Of a stretch of DNA of 64,000 nucleotides, positions 1 to 8,596 are shown in pieces. The DNA lies in assembly GCA_000272025.2 (NCBI GenBank), contig AKCV02000014.1:1-64000 (forward strand). Direction: 5' to 3'. Both the position numbers and the translations under genes were made by a program. Under the pieces are notes generated by a model. That model saw nothing but the letters and a program-made list of their open reading frames with translations, did no database searches and had not been told where the DNA came from. Source of the DNA: Imbroritus primus (GTDB taxonomy: Bacteria > Pseudomonadota > Gammaproteobacteria > Burkholderiales > Burkholderiaceae). Position 1 is the first letter of the stretch. Each line of letters opens with the position of its first letter.

Positions 1-272
1 AGATACGCCCAGCGGCCATTGACCTTCACGTAGGTTTCATCCATGTGCCACGGGCAAAGATCGGAAGGGTTACGCCAGTACCAGCGCAGCCGTTTTTCCA
101 TTTCAGGCGCATAACGCTGAACCCAGCGGTAAATCGTGGAGTGATCGACATTCACTCCGCGTTCAGCCAGCATCTCCTGCAGCTCACGGTAACTGATGCC
201 GTATTTGCAGTACCAGCGTACGGCCCACAGAATGATGTCACGCTGAAAATGCCGGCCTTTGAATGGGTTCAT
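1..272 (-). CDS. tnpA: IS26 transposase, N-terminal part (runs off the window)
   Basis: About 90 residues from the start codon at 272. They hold the helix-turn-helix region (STIYRWVQRYAPEMEKRL) and the first catalytic aspartate of the DDE domain, in HMDETYVKVNG. The intact IS26 transposase is about 234 residues, and the rest lies outside the window. It catalyses replicative or conservative IS26 movement through the 14-bp terminal repeats. I see no difference from the IS26 protein as I remember it. Confidence 0.93.
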   Translation of the reverse strand, partial: MNPFKGRHFQRDIILWAVRWYCKYGISYRELQEMLAERGVNVDHSTIYRWVQRYAPEMEKRLRWYWRNPSDLCPWHMDETYVKVNGRWAY

Positions 273-335
273 GTGCAGCTCCATCAGCAAAAGGGGATGA
301 TAAGTTTATCACCACCGACTATTTGCAACAGTGCC
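1..335 (-). mobile_element. IS26: IS26 (IS6 family), 5' end of the element, cut by the window edge
   Basis: The terminal inverted repeat (TTTGCAACAGTGCC) ends at 335, and the sequence inward of it is the well-known left end of IS26 with the transposase start. Only about 335 of roughly 820 bp is inside the window, so the other terminal repeat and the 8-bp target duplication cannot be checked. IS26 is a recent, clinically common element and is foreign to the ICE next to it. It sits about 430 bp beyond topB, where further ICE genes would be expected, so it may mark an insertion or a deletion end-point. Confidence 0.93.
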
Positions 336-764
336 AGGAGAACCACCTGTGGGCTGCGTCAGCGCGGGCCGTCGTCAAAGCCGTTCGCTGCGTCAGCAAT
401 CGCACCCGGCCCGTTTCGTGGCTGGGGCCGGAAACCTCTGGCGTGCATCCACACACAAAGGGAGCCCGTTGTTCCGCCGGCGGGCACCGGCACGGAATAC
501 CCTCGGCCCAAGGGGCCTCCTCACGGCTCGCGCGGCGGCAAGGCGTCAGGAAGCCCCTCATGACCGAGGCAAGGCACACCGATCAAGGGAATGGCGGCGG
601 GCGCGATTCGTGGAGCAATGACCTTCTCGCCCTGTCGCCCGATGGCGGGCAGACGGGGCGCGCACACCGTTGCAGAAGGAGACGCGCGCTTTGGAGTCCC
701 GCGCGGTGCGGGACGTTTGCCTCGCCGCCAGTGAAGTGGCCGGCGCGGCAGGGGGAAGCGAGGA
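336..764. other. GC-rich stretch between IS26 and topB, no gene recognised
   Basis: No reading frame here shows recognisable protein features. A GC-rich hairpin (GTCCCGC at 696-702 and GCGGGAC at 708-714) lies just downstream of the topB stop and could end the minus-strand operon, although no T-run follows. The segment is probably the ICE intergenic region interrupted by IS26. Confidence 0.5.
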
Positions 765-2780
765 TCAGGACGCCTTGGAGGCAGCGCGCCGCTTGCGCGG
801 TGCGCTGCGCCGGCCCGTCGGGGACTCGATCGGCAACGTGCCCTTGCAGTCCGGGTAGCGCGAGCAGGACCAGAACGCGCCGCTCTTGCCCGTGCGCTGC
901 TGCATCGGTGCGCCGCACTGCGGGCAGGCCGGCGCCGGCGGCAGCTTGAGCGAGAGCGTTGCGCCGCGATACTGCTGCACGAGCTGGCCGAGCCACACGG
1001 ACTGCTTCTCGATGAAGGTGTCCAGCGCCATCTGGCCGGCCTCAATCATGTCGAGCGCCTGCTCCCACACCGCCGTGGTGCCGGGGTCGGCGATGGCCGA
1101 GGGCACCGCGTCGATAAGCGTGAATGCCGCGTCGGAAGCGCGGACGGCACGGCCTTTCTTGACCAGGTAGCCGCGACCGATCAGACCGTTGATGATGTTG
1201 GCGCGTGTTGCCTCGGTGCCGATGCCGGTGGTATCTCGCAGCTTCTGTTTCAGGCGCGGGTCGGTCACGAACTTGGCGACGGTCTTCATAGCCTTGATCA
1301 GCTCGCCCTGCGTGTAGGGTTTGGGCGGCAGCGTCTTCAGCGCCTTGAGATCCACCTTCCCGACCGGGCAGGACAGGCCCGCATGCAGCGCCGGCAGCAC
1401 CTGGCTGCGCTGCGCATCCCCGCCATCGGCATCGTCCGGCCCCGGCGTCGCCAGCACCTCGCGCCAGCCGGTGACGGCGATCTGCTTGCCCACGGCCGCC
1501 AGCGACTGACTGCCGCACGAGAACTGCGCCACCGTCCGGTCGAACTCATGGTGCGGGAGGAACTGCGCGAGGTAATGGGCGCGGATCAGCCGGTAGACGG
1601 CCAGTTCCTTCTCGTTCATGGCCGACAGGTTGGCGGGCTCCAGCGTCGGGATGATGCCGTGGTGAGCCGTCACCTTGCCGTCGTTCCAGGCGCGCGAACG
1701 CTGGTTGCGGTCGAGCTGGCCGATCAAGGGCCGCAGGCTGGGATCGGTGGCGAGCAGTGCATCGAGCACCGCCGGCACCTCGGCCAGCATGCTCTCGGGC
1801 AGGTAGCCCGAATCGGAGCGCGGGTACGTTGTCGCCTTGTGCGTCTCGTACAGCGCCTGGGCAATGTCCAGCGTCTCCTGCACGTCGAGGCCCAACTGCT
1901 TGGAGCACACCTCCTGCAGCGTGCCCAGGTCGAACGGCAGCGGCGGGGCCTCGCGCACGCGCTCGGTGTCCACCGACACGACCTGCGCATCGCGTGCCGC
2001 GCGAATGCGATCCGCAGCCTGCTGCGCCACCGGCTGCTGAAGGCAGCGACCCGCTGCATCCGTGCTGCCTTCGGGCGGTATCCAGCTCGCGGTGAAGGAT
2101 TGGCCGGCATGGGATAGCAGCACATCCACGGCCCAATACGGCATGGAGACGAATCGCGCGATCTCGCGATCACGATCCACGACCAACTTCAGCGTCGGCG
2201 TCTGCACGCGCCCCACCGACAGCACGCCCGTATAGCCGGCCTGACGCCCCAGCAGTGTGAACAAGCGGCTCAAGTTCATCCCGATCAGCCAGTCGGCGCG
2301 CGATCGGGCGAGTGCGGAGAAATACAGCGGCAGCGTCTCGGCGGACGGCTTGAGCGCACGCAGCGCTTTGCGGATCGACGCATCGTTGAGCGCCGACAGC
2401 CACAGGCGCTGAATCGGCCCGCGGTAGCCGCACAGGTCGATGATCTCGCGGGCGATCATCTCGCCCTCGCGGTCGGCGTCGGTCGCTATCACCAGCTCGC
2501 CCGCCTTGGCGACGAGCTGCTGCACGACCTTGAATTGCGCTGCGGTCGCCGCCTTGGGCTCGACACGCCAACGCTCGGGAAGAATGGGCAGTTGCTCGAT
2601 GGCCCAGCGCTTGTATTGCTCGCCGTAGCCTTCGGGCGGAACCGCCTCCACCAGATGACCGATGCACCAGGTCACGACGACACCCGCGCCGCTGTAGCAG
2701 CCGTTGCCGCGTTGAACGGCACCCAGCACACGGGCGATGTCCTTGCCCTGGGACGGCTTCTCGCACAGGAACACGCGCAT
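765..2780 (-). CDS. topB: DNA topoisomerase III of ICE type
   Basis: Type IA topoisomerase that relaxes or decatenates DNA through a tyrosyl intermediate. At 671 residues it is the usual TopB size. The TOPRIM acidic motif DADREGE is at 101-107, the active-site tyrosine in ATTYPRSD is near residue 319, and there is a single C-terminal zinc ribbon (CPQCGAPM...CSRYPDC). The start is fixed by AAGGAGG eight bases upstream. TopB is a constant member of the ICEclc/SPI-7 family core, where it follows ssb as here, and probably serves ICE replication or transfer DNA processing. Confidence 0.95.
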   Translation of the reverse strand: MRVFLCEKPSQGKDIARVLGAVQRGNGCYSGAGVVVTWCIGHLVEAVPPEGYGEQYKRWAIEQLPILPERWRVEPKAATAAQFKVVQQLVAKAGELVIATDADREGEMIAREIIDLCGYRGPIQRLWLSALNDASIRKALRALKPSAETLPLYFSALARSRADWLIGMNLSRLFTLLGRQAGYTGVLSVGRVQTPTLKLVVDRDREIARFVSMPYWAVDVLLSHAGQSFTASWIPPEGSTDAAGRCLQQPVAQQAADRIRAARDAQVVSVDTERVREAPPLPFDLGTLQEVCSKQLGLDVQETLDIAQALYETHKATTYPRSDSGYLPESMLAEVPAVLDALLATDPSLRPLIGQLDRNQRSRAWNDGKVTAHHGIIPTLEPANLSAMNEKELAVYRLIRAHYLAQFLPHHEFDRTVAQFSCGSQSLAAVGKQIAVTGWREVLATPGPDDADGGDAQRSQVLPALHAGLSCPVGKVDLKALKTLPPKPYTQGELIKAMKTVAKFVTDPRLKQKLRDTTGIGTEATRANIINGLIGRGYLVKKGRAVRASDAAFTLIDAVPSAIADPGTTAVWEQALDMIEAGQMALDTFIEKQSVWLGQLVQQYRGATLSLKLPPAPACPQCGAPMQQRTGKSGAFWSCSRYPDCKGTLPIESPTGRRSAPRKRRAASKAS

Positions 2781-2987
2781 GAAGCCTCCTTGGAAATGTG
2801 CGGTTCATCGGATGGGCGTCAGCTTGGCGGGGCCAGGAGATGCCGGCAGCAAGGAAGCCGATTGATGCAGACACCGCTTTGTGATCGGCAGGCGGCCCGT
2901 TGCCGCAGCGGTGTGCATAGACCGCAGGAGCTGGCACAGCAAGAGCGTCGTTTCGGGAGGGCGGCTGGAACTCCGTGGACGACCTTG

Positions 2988-3010
2988 GAGCTATCCCCTG
3001 GGGATAGCTC
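2988..3010. repeat. Perfect 23-bp palindrome between ssb and topB
   Basis: The 17-bp core CTATCCCCTGGGGATAG is extended by GAG/CTC to an 11-1-11 perfect palindrome, inside the 294-bp gap (2781-3074) upstream of topB. Apart from the palindrome I see no gene in that gap. The same core recurs three times at 4908-5093. The shape fits a dimeric protein operator rather than an RNA hairpin, because the loop would be a single base. Confidence 0.85.
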
Positions 3011-3074
3011 GCTGGTGCATCGCGGGCGTATGACGGTTGCTACAGCCGCCCTCGGGGGAACGGCGATGGGCGAA

Positions 3075-3458
3075 TTACTGTCCGCCGGCCGGCTTGGTGC
3101 TGAGCGCCACCGACTCGATGCGGTACGGCAGGATGCCCACGCGCCGCGCCTCGACCTTGAACGTCACGCGCTCGTTCTCGTCGGCGTCCTCCCATTCGTC
3201 GCGCACGGTGCGGCCCTCGACCAGCACCCGCATACCTTTCTGGTACAGCGTCTTCCAGTGCTCGGCGTCGCGGTGCCACAGCTCCACGGGCGCCCAGAAG
3301 CCGCCGCGATCTTCGTACTCGCCGTCCTTCTTCGGGATCGGGTTGTCGAAGTAGACGTTCAGGCGAAGCAGCCGGCGCGGCTCGTCGTTGCCGTTCGGAA
3401 ACTCGCGGTAGTCCGGCGCAGAACCGATGTTGCCCTCGCCGACGAAGTGCGTGCTCAT
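3075..3458 (-). CDS. ssb: ICE-encoded single-stranded DNA-binding protein
   Basis: 127 residues with an OB-fold-like pattern (LLRLNVYFDNPIPK..., GMRVLVEGRTVRDEWED, FKVEARRVGILPYRI). It is shorter than chromosomal SSB and lacks the acidic DDIPF tail, as is usual for the PFGI-1-type ICE SSB. The ATG overlaps the stop of the upstream DUF3158 gene by 4 bp, indicating translational coupling. It probably coats single-stranded ICE DNA during rolling-circle replication or transfer. It should not be mistaken for the host ssb. Confidence 0.88.
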   Translation of the reverse strand: MSTHFVGEGNIGSAPDYREFPNGNDEPRRLLRLNVYFDNPIPKKDGEYEDRGGFWAPVELWHRDAEHWKTLYQKGMRVLVEGRTVRDEWEDADENERVTFKVEARRVGILPYRIESVALSTKPAGGQ

Positions 3459-4003
3459 GGTGACTCCTTGGTGGTGGGTGGAACGGCCGCGGTATGCCCG
3501 TGGACACGCCGCAGGTAAGCCGCTTCGGCCTGGGCGGCCTTGCTGGCGCATTCCAGGGCTTGGCGAGCGATGCTGTGGGTCAGGCTGATCTGCATGTTCA
3601 GCACGATGCGCTGCAGTTCGATCGCGTACAGCTCGTCGATCAGCGAGGCCGGCGTCGCGGGGTTGGCCAGCAGGGCCTCCCACAACGCCACGCCCATGGA
3701 GGAACGGTCGAGGTTGCGCCAGCGCAGGAAGGTCGTCCCTGCGCCAGTGGCCTGCTGGGCCAGTTGCACGTCGAGCAGGCTGAAGGGGTAGGCGCGTGCC
3801 TGGGGCAGCACACGCCGCTGCGCCAGGCCAATCACGTCGTCGCGCAGCGCCGCGCACTGGCTGGCCCAGGTCTCCAGACTCCCCTTACCCTTAAAAGGCT
3901 GTAAAAGGCCTTTTAGGTAGCCTGCGTGTTCCAGCCGCTGGAAGTCCGCCTGTTCCAGCGTCACGAAGCGCGTGGAGTGACTGATGGGGGGCGATGCCGT
4001 CAT
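3455..4003 (-). CDS. DUF3158 family ICE protein
   Basis: 182 residues, recognised by context and sequence style as the DUF3158 protein that sits between ssb and the TIGR03761 gene in ICEclc/PFGI-1-type elements. It is largely helical with no signal peptide or TM segment. Its function is unknown. The coupled overlaps on both sides (4 bp with ssb, 4 bp with the TIGR03761 gene) show one operon and suggest a role in ICE DNA maintenance. Confidence 0.8.
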   Translation of the reverse strand: MTASPPISHSTRFVTLEQADFQRLEHAGYLKGLLQPFKGKGSLETWASQCAALRDDVIGLAQRRVLPQARAYPFSLLDVQLAQQATGAGTTFLRWRNLDRSSMGVALWEALLANPATPASLIDELYAIELQRIVLNMQISLTHSIARQALECASKAAQAEAAYLRRVHGHTAAVPPTTKESP

Positions 4004-4788
4004 GCGTCAGTACCCTCATCGCCCGCCGCACCATCGGCTGCGCCATCCGTGTGAGCCGGCGCATCGGGCTCGATGGCGGGCGCAGCAGGCGGCGTGCCGG
4101 GCTTGGTCGTCCGCCGCGCGATCGGTGGCGCGAAGCGCGAGCGGCGCGTGCCTTCCAGCACGTCCTGCGGCAGCTCGCCGAACTTCTCCAGCGCCGCTCG
4201 CGCCGCGGCGTTCTTCGCCGCGAAGTCGTCGCGCGTCGTGCCCGAGTAGCGGTACTGCTGGGCCAGCGAGAACAGGCTGCGCAGCGCGTGCGCGCCATCA
4301 TTGAGCCAGCGCTCCAAGGTGCTGCGGTCGATCAGCGCCGTGTGGTGCGCCAGGATGAGTTTGCGTGCCAGGTCGTCGTAGTCGGCCAGCAGGTACACCG
4401 CCATGAAACCGAGCTGAGCATTGACGAACAGCGGCAGCTTCACCGGCTGCACGTTCATGTTCTCGCCCAGCGACAGCGCCGCTGGCACGTCGGCCAAGGC
4501 CTGATCCACCTGTTCGCGCAGGGTCTGCAGACGGGTCCTGGTGTCGGCGAGCTTGTCCTCGATACGCAGCATCCAGAAATCCGAGTAGGGATCGTCCTGC
4601 TCGGCGCCGCGCTTCATCTTGTTCATCACGCTGATGTAGCCGTTGAGGCCGATGATCCCCGGCCGGCCCTCGGCGGGCGCTCGGCCATGCCAGATGCGCG
4701 AAGCGTGGTGGGTGTGCAGCGTCAGCGACATCGCGCTGCGCAGCGATCCGAGGTTCAACTGCAAGGGCTGCTGGGATTCGTTGGCCAT
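4000..4788 (-). CDS. Integrating conjugative element protein, TIGR03761/PFL_4669 type
   Basis: 262 residues. The order SSB, DUF3158 and this protein is characteristic of the PFL_4669 family, which is found only in ICEs. It begins with a short polar stretch, contains no TM segment, and ends in a Pro/Ala-rich acidic tail (GTPPAAPAIEPDAPAHTDG). The biochemical role is unknown. Its start lies 101 bases downstream (in minus-strand terms) of the innermost copy of a triple repeat that may regulate it or act as an origin. Confidence 0.8.
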   Translation of the reverse strand: MANESQQPLQLNLGSLRSAMSLTLHTHHASRIWHGRAPAEGRPGIIGLNGYISVMNKMKRGAEQDDPYSDFWMLRIEDKLADTRTRLQTLREQVDQALADVPAALSLGENMNVQPVKLPLFVNAQLGFMAVYLLADYDDLARKLILAHHTALIDRSTLERWLNDGAHALRSLFSLAQQYRYSGTTRDDFAAKNAAARAALEKFGELPQDVLEGTRRSRFAPPIARRTTKPGTPPAAPAIEPDAPAHTDGAADGAAGDEGTDA

Positions 4789-4888
4789 GGTGACGACTCG
4801 CGGTAAAGGAACGAGCCGCCAGCATCGGCATCGCCCGGAAGGGCGTCAGTCAACAAACCGCAGCGGGTGCGTCCCCGGTTGTCGTCCC

Positions 4889-5093
4889 GGAAGGCCGCGT
4901 GTTGCGTCTATCCCCAGGGGATAGCTCCCCGTCTCAGGCGATGAAGACAGGGAGCGAACCGGGGGCGCGGAAGGCTGCGTGTTCCATCTATCCCCTGGGG
5001 ATAGGTCCGCGCCGGGCTGCGACGGTGCGACGCATGACAGAACCGAAGCCGATGGCTGGAAGGCTTCGTGTCCCCGCTATCCCCTGGGGATAG
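4889..5093. repeat. Three tandem 36-bp composite repeats, each ending in a 17-bp palindrome
   Basis: Units lie at 4889-4924, 4969-5004 and 5058-5093. Each begins GGAAGGC, continues NNCGTGT, and 19 bases after its first base reaches the palindrome CTATCCCC(A/T)GGGGATAG. Unit starts are 80 and 89 bp apart. They fill the 309-bp gap between the replication-protein gene and the TIGR03761 gene; no gene is seen there. Candidate roles are iterons of a replication origin, parS-like partition sites, or operators. Confidence 0.9.
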
Positions 5094-5097
5094 CTGT

Positions 5098-6348
5098 TCA
5101 GGCGTTGCCCAACGTCGAACGCAGCTTCGCCAGGTAAGCCCGCGCTGCCTCACGGCCGGGGCCGTTCGGTGCGGGCGGTGGCGATGCAGAAGGAGCCGGT
5201 GCGGGTGGCCGTGGCGGCGGCGCAGGCGGCGTCGATGGCGAGCCGCCTTCGCCGGCCCAAGCCTTGAACTCGCCGCGGATCGCCTTCTGGATGATGCCGA
5301 ACAGGTAGCCGGCCGGGTTGCGCACCGCGCTGTTGCGACAGCGCGCATCCCATTCGTCCAGCACCGCCTGCCGCAGCGACTCGTCCACCTGCTGCAAGGC
5401 CACCATCGCGCCGCTTTGCTGTTCGTCCTTCAAGCGCAGCAGGCGCTCGGGCAGGCGCAGGTGCTGCAACGCCTTCGCGCGCGGTACTGTACGTACTTCA
5501 CTATGATTTTCTTTACGTACTGTACGGTCCTGCTTCGGATTCCGAAGTGAGCCGTCTGGCGCGGATTTCAGCCCTGCTTCGGAATCCGAAGACGGGCCGT
5601 CGAGATTCCGAAGTAGGCCGTCCTGGCCTTCTTCGGATTCGTGATCCACAGGCTCTTGTGGATAACTCTCATCGACCCATTCGTTGCGGGCCATGCGTTG
5701 TGCCAGCACCTGCAGGCGCGTGGGCAGCGTGCGGCCATTGAGCATCGGGTCTTCGGCGATCTCGCGCAGGGTGTTCGCACCGACGATCTGCACCGCCTTC
5801 GCGGCATGGGTAAGCGCCTGGCTGACCAGGCCCAGGTAGTCTGGGTCGAGCTGCATCGCCTCGAAGGGTGTCAGCGGTTCGTCGTGCAGCACGTAGAGGT
5901 TGCCCAGGATACGCCCGGTCTTCGGGTCGCGGCGCCGTCGCACCAGGCTCAGCCAGCGCGTCAGCCGCAGCAACGTCAAGGCGCGCGCCACGGTCTCGTG
6001 CGAGGCCTGTGCCGCGCAGGGCATTGAGGCAAGGAAGGGCCGGAGCTGGTCGTAGGTCGGGAAAGCCGTCACGCCGTCGCTCTGGAGCTGCAGGCGGAAC
6101 ACCTGCCAGGCGTTGCGCTCCAGCGGCGTCAGGCGACGGTCGAGGAACAGCGCGCGCGGCACGCTCTCGTGCCGGTTGCCGCTGTACAGGAAACCGTCGC
6201 TGACCGGCGCAGCCTGCGCCGCAGGGGCAGTGCCGCGCGGGGCTGGCGGTGCCGATGGTGTCGGGGGCACCAGTTCGCGCAGCGCGTCGTCGAACAGTGC
6301 CGACAGCGCCACGGGGCCATCGCGCCGGGGTGCGCCGCCGGTCGCCAT
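5098..6348 (-). CDS. STY4528-type pathogenicity-island replication protein
   Basis: 416 residues. The N-terminal 200 resemble a Rep-like winged-helix module (LDRRLTPLERNAWQVFRLQL, TYDQLRPFL, ETVARALTLLRLTRWLSLVRRRRD). A repetitive linker encoded at 5533-5640 follows, then a second helical domain (NPAGYLFGIIQKAIRGEFKAWAGEG) and a Pro-rich stretch. The name comes from the Salmonella SPI-7 homologue STY4528, annotated as a replication protein in this ICE family. A direct replication role has not been shown to my knowledge. The gene starts 3 bp after the DUF2857 stop. Confidence 0.78.
   Translation of the reverse strand: MATGGAPRRDGPVALSALFDDALRELVPPTPSAPPAPRGTAPAAQAAPVSDGFLYSGNRHESVPRALFLDRRLTPLERNAWQVFRLQLQSDGVTAFPTYDQLRPFLASMPCAAQASHETVARALTLLRLTRWLSLVRRRRDPKTGRILGNLYVLHDEPLTPFEAMQLDPDYLGLVSQALTHAAKAVQIVGANTLREIAEDPMLNGRTLPTRLQVLAQRMARNEWVDESYPQEPVDHESEEGQDGLLRNLDGPSSDSEAGLKSAPDGSLRNPKQDRTVRKENHSEVRTVPRAKALQHLRLPERLLRLKDEQQSGAMVALQQVDESLRQAVLDEWDARCRNSAVRNPAGYLFGIIQKAIRGEFKAWAGEGGSPSTPPAPPPRPPAPAPSASPPPAPNGPGREAARAYLAKLRSTLGNA
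5533..5640. repeat. Intragenic direct and inverted repeats in the replication-protein linker
   Basis: Two 7-1-7 palindromes, CTTCGGATTCCGAAG (5533-5547) and CTTCGGAATCCGAAG (5577-5591), and two half-copies (5604-5613, 5631-5640) recur within 108 bp. Three copies of TTCCGAAG followed by 2-3 bases and GCCGTC form direct repeats. In protein these give DGLLRNL, DGPSSDS and DGSLRNP. An AT-richer stretch with two TACTGTAC/TACGTACT motifs lies beside them at about 5485-5525. The pattern resembles iterons placed inside a rep gene. Confidence 0.75.
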
Positions 6349-6351
6349 GGC

Positions 6352-6912
6352 CTACACCAGCCCCTGGTCGATCCAGTTGCGTATCGCTGACCAGATCACC
6401 GACATCGGCAGGGCCAGGGTCTCGGCCAGGTCCATGGTCAAGGCGAGCATCGCCATCTCGTCGTCCAGCGCGATGCCGCGCTGCGTGACGCCGGCTTTCC
6501 ACTGCTTCCACAGCGTTGTGTCCTGCGCCTCGTCCAGCACCGGATGCCGCCCCTTGCGCTTGGGCAGGCCGAGGATGTCGCGGCGCAGGGCGATCTCCTG
6601 ATGCGTCAGGCCATAGAAGCGGCTGACCATCTCCGTGCTGGCGCCCAGGCGCAGCATGCGGTCGACCGTGGCGATCTCGCGCTCAACGTCGTGCACCTGG
6701 CCCAGCAATCGCTTGAGCACCTCGCGGTTGACCGACACCGAGCACCACGAGACGGTGGCATTGACCAGCATGCTCACGAGTTCGGGATGCTTCAGCGCAT
6801 CGAGTTCTTCCTCGCCGAAGCCCATGGCCTTGCAGCGTCGCAGTTGCCCGTTGCGCAGGTCGTGCAGCGCCTGTGCGATGACGGCCTGGTTGAGCGGGTG
6901 CGGTGCGGACAT
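6352..6912 (-). CDS. DUF2857 protein, BisC-like transfer-competence activator subunit
   Basis: 186 residues of the DUF2857 family, with a central helix-turn-helix-like segment (ASTEMVSRFYGLTHQEIALRRDILGLP). In ICEclc the DUF2857 product next to the ParB-like gene is BisC, which with BisD forms an FlhDC-like activator that switches on transfer competence. Family, length and gene order all match that arrangement. It lies 13 bp downstream of parB. The function here is inferred from homology of context, not demonstrated. Confidence 0.75.
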   Translation of the reverse strand: MSAPHPLNQAVIAQALHDLRNGQLRRCKAMGFGEEELDALKHPELVSMLVNATVSWCSVSVNREVLKRLLGQVHDVEREIATVDRMLRLGASTEMVSRFYGLTHQEIALRRDILGLPKRKGRHPVLDEAQDTTLWKQWKAGVTQRGIALDDEMAMLALTMDLAETLALPMSVIWSAIRNWIDQGLV

Positions 6913-6925
6913 GGGTAGTCTCCGC

Positions 6926-8596
6926 TCAGGCGCCGCGGCCGGGGTCGCTGGAGGCCGCGCCGGTCTCCAAATCCAGAAGCCGCCGCGCCAGGCGCAGCAA
7001 CCGAAACAGCTTCACCAGAGCGGCATCGCTCAGGCGTGGATGGGCACCGCCGCCGCACAGCAGCGGCGCCAGATCGTCCGCCAGCCGGGCGCGATCGAGC
7101 CCGGCCGCGGCACGTGCGGCGCACAGCGCCTGCAGCAGCGTCAGCACTGCCCGTGCGAATGGCGGCACGGCGCGCGGGGCCGGCGGCGCCGTGCAGGTGA
7201 AGCCGATGCCGCCGTCGCTGGGCTCGACCTGTTCGGCCACGGCGGCTTCCTCGGCGATCTCGCGCGCGAACTGCGCGATGTGCACGCGCAGCCGATCCGG
7301 CACGTCCAGGCCGGGCTCGATGTACCAGACGTCCGAGATGGGATAGAGCCCGCCCGCCTGCACGGGGATGGCGCGCAGCGCGTCGGCCTCGAAGTCGGGC
7401 AGCTTGTCGCCCATCTGGTCGGCCACCATGCGCTGGATGGATTGCAGGCGGTCGGTGGTCGTCGCCGGGGAGACGATGTGGCCCTGCAGGCGTTCATCGC
7501 GTTGCTTGTCGTCCTGCTGCTCGTCGCCCCGCTGCGCGCTTTCGGCGCCGCTGGTCGAGGCCGCCTGGTTGGCGCCTGCCGACGCGGGAGCGGGAGGCGC
7601 TGACGACTGCACCGAAGGCCGTTCCGGCGCGGACGCAGACGACGCCGGGGCTTGAGGTCTTGCTGCCTGCGGCGGCGCCGGATCGCTGGTCAGCGCACGC
7701 TGCCGGCTCTCCGTGTCGTCGATCTCCAGGCTCAGCGTGTCATAGTCCGCTTCCAGCAGATCGGCCATCTGGCCGACCAGCTCGTCCTGCACCCGCTGCG
7801 GCGAGAAGTTGTCCGGCTGCGCATCGAACTGCGCAAGCACGTCCTGGAACAGCGTGGCGAAGTCCACCGACAGGCTGCGGCCCAGCGCACGCCGCTCCCA
7901 AGTGCGTTCGCAGGCCTTGCGCAGCACCGCGAGCCGTTCGACCTGGTGCCGGCCCAGCCCACCGTACAGCAGGTTCGGGATCGCCGGTAGCAGGTAGTGC
8001 ACCGCGTCCTGCATGCGGCTGATGTGCGACTGCGGCAGCGGGAAGCCATCGGCCGTGAGCCGACGTGCCAGCTCGCTCTGCGACAGCGATTGGCCGCTGT
8101 CCCGCCCCATCTCCTGTTCGTAGAACTCGCGCGCCTTCTCCACGCCCAAGGCCCGCTCGATGAAGCTCAATCCCCCGCGCAGCTCGTTCTCGGCCAGGTG
8201 CCCGGTCAGCATCACTACCTCGCCGCGCTGCGGCCAGGGGCGGAACAGGCAGGGGATGCGGAGAAAGCGTTCGTCCTTCGTCTCGCTCCACAGCTCGCGC
8301 AGGATCGCCAGGCGCGTGTTGCCGCCGTTGCGGATGATGTAGTGCGGCTCGCCGGGCCGGCGCGTGATGGCGGGCGGCGCGTCCAGCCCGCGCTCGCGAA
8401 TCGACGCCTTGATGTCCTCGTAGGCCGGGTTGCGCGTCACGCGCGGGTCGTGGTCATAGGGGCGCAACTGGTCCAGCGTGACGACCATCGGCGTGTCGGC
8501 GATGGGGTCGGTCAAGGCTGCGGCCGAAGGGCTGCTGCGCTCGAAGCCCGAGGCCAGCAGCTTCGCGGCCATGTCGTCCGGCGTCATGTCAGCCAT
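6926..8596 (-). CDS. parB: ParB-family protein of ICE type, BisD-like
   Basis: 556 residues. The ParB N-terminal domain is seen in VVTLDQLRPYDHDPRVTRN and RNGGNTRLAILRELW, followed by a helix-turn-helix region (LSQSELARRLTADGFPLPQSHISRM). A long Pro/Ala/Ser/Gln-rich linker and a C-terminal domain follow. The start at 8596 is chosen for AGGAG seven bases upstream; an open frame extends further but overlaps shi. ParB-type proteins are CTPases that load at parS, and the ICEclc counterpart, BisD, is a transfer activator with BisC. The gene overlaps shi by 8 bp. Confidence 0.85.
   Translation of the reverse strand: MADMTPDDMAAKLLASGFERSSPSAAALTDPIADTPMVVTLDQLRPYDHDPRVTRNPAYEDIKASIRERGLDAPPAITRRPGEPHYIIRNGGNTRLAILRELWSETKDERFLRIPCLFRPWPQRGEVVMLTGHLAENELRGGLSFIERALGVEKAREFYEQEMGRDSGQSLSQSELARRLTADGFPLPQSHISRMQDAVHYLLPAIPNLLYGGLGRHQVERLAVLRKACERTWERRALGRSLSVDFATLFQDVLAQFDAQPDNFSPQRVQDELVGQMADLLEADYDTLSLEIDDTESRQRALTSDPAPPQAARPQAPASSASAPERPSVQSSAPPAPASAGANQAASTSGAESAQRGDEQQDDKQRDERLQGHIVSPATTTDRLQSIQRMVADQMGDKLPDFEADALRAIPVQAGGLYPISDVWYIEPGLDVPDRLRVHIAQFAREIAEEAAVAEQVEPSDGGIGFTCTAPPAPRAVPPFARAVLTLLQALCAARAAAGLDRARLADDLAPLLCGGGAHPRLSDAALVKLFRLLRLARRLLDLETGAASSDPGRGA

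Noticed and set aside
696..714. Rho-independent terminator of topB
   Set aside because: A GC-rich hairpin is present, but no T-run follows on the minus strand, so I mention it only as a structure.
4889..5093. CRISPR array
   Set aside because: Only three units, spacing 80 and 89 bp, palindromic core and no cas genes; a protein-binding repeat is more likely.
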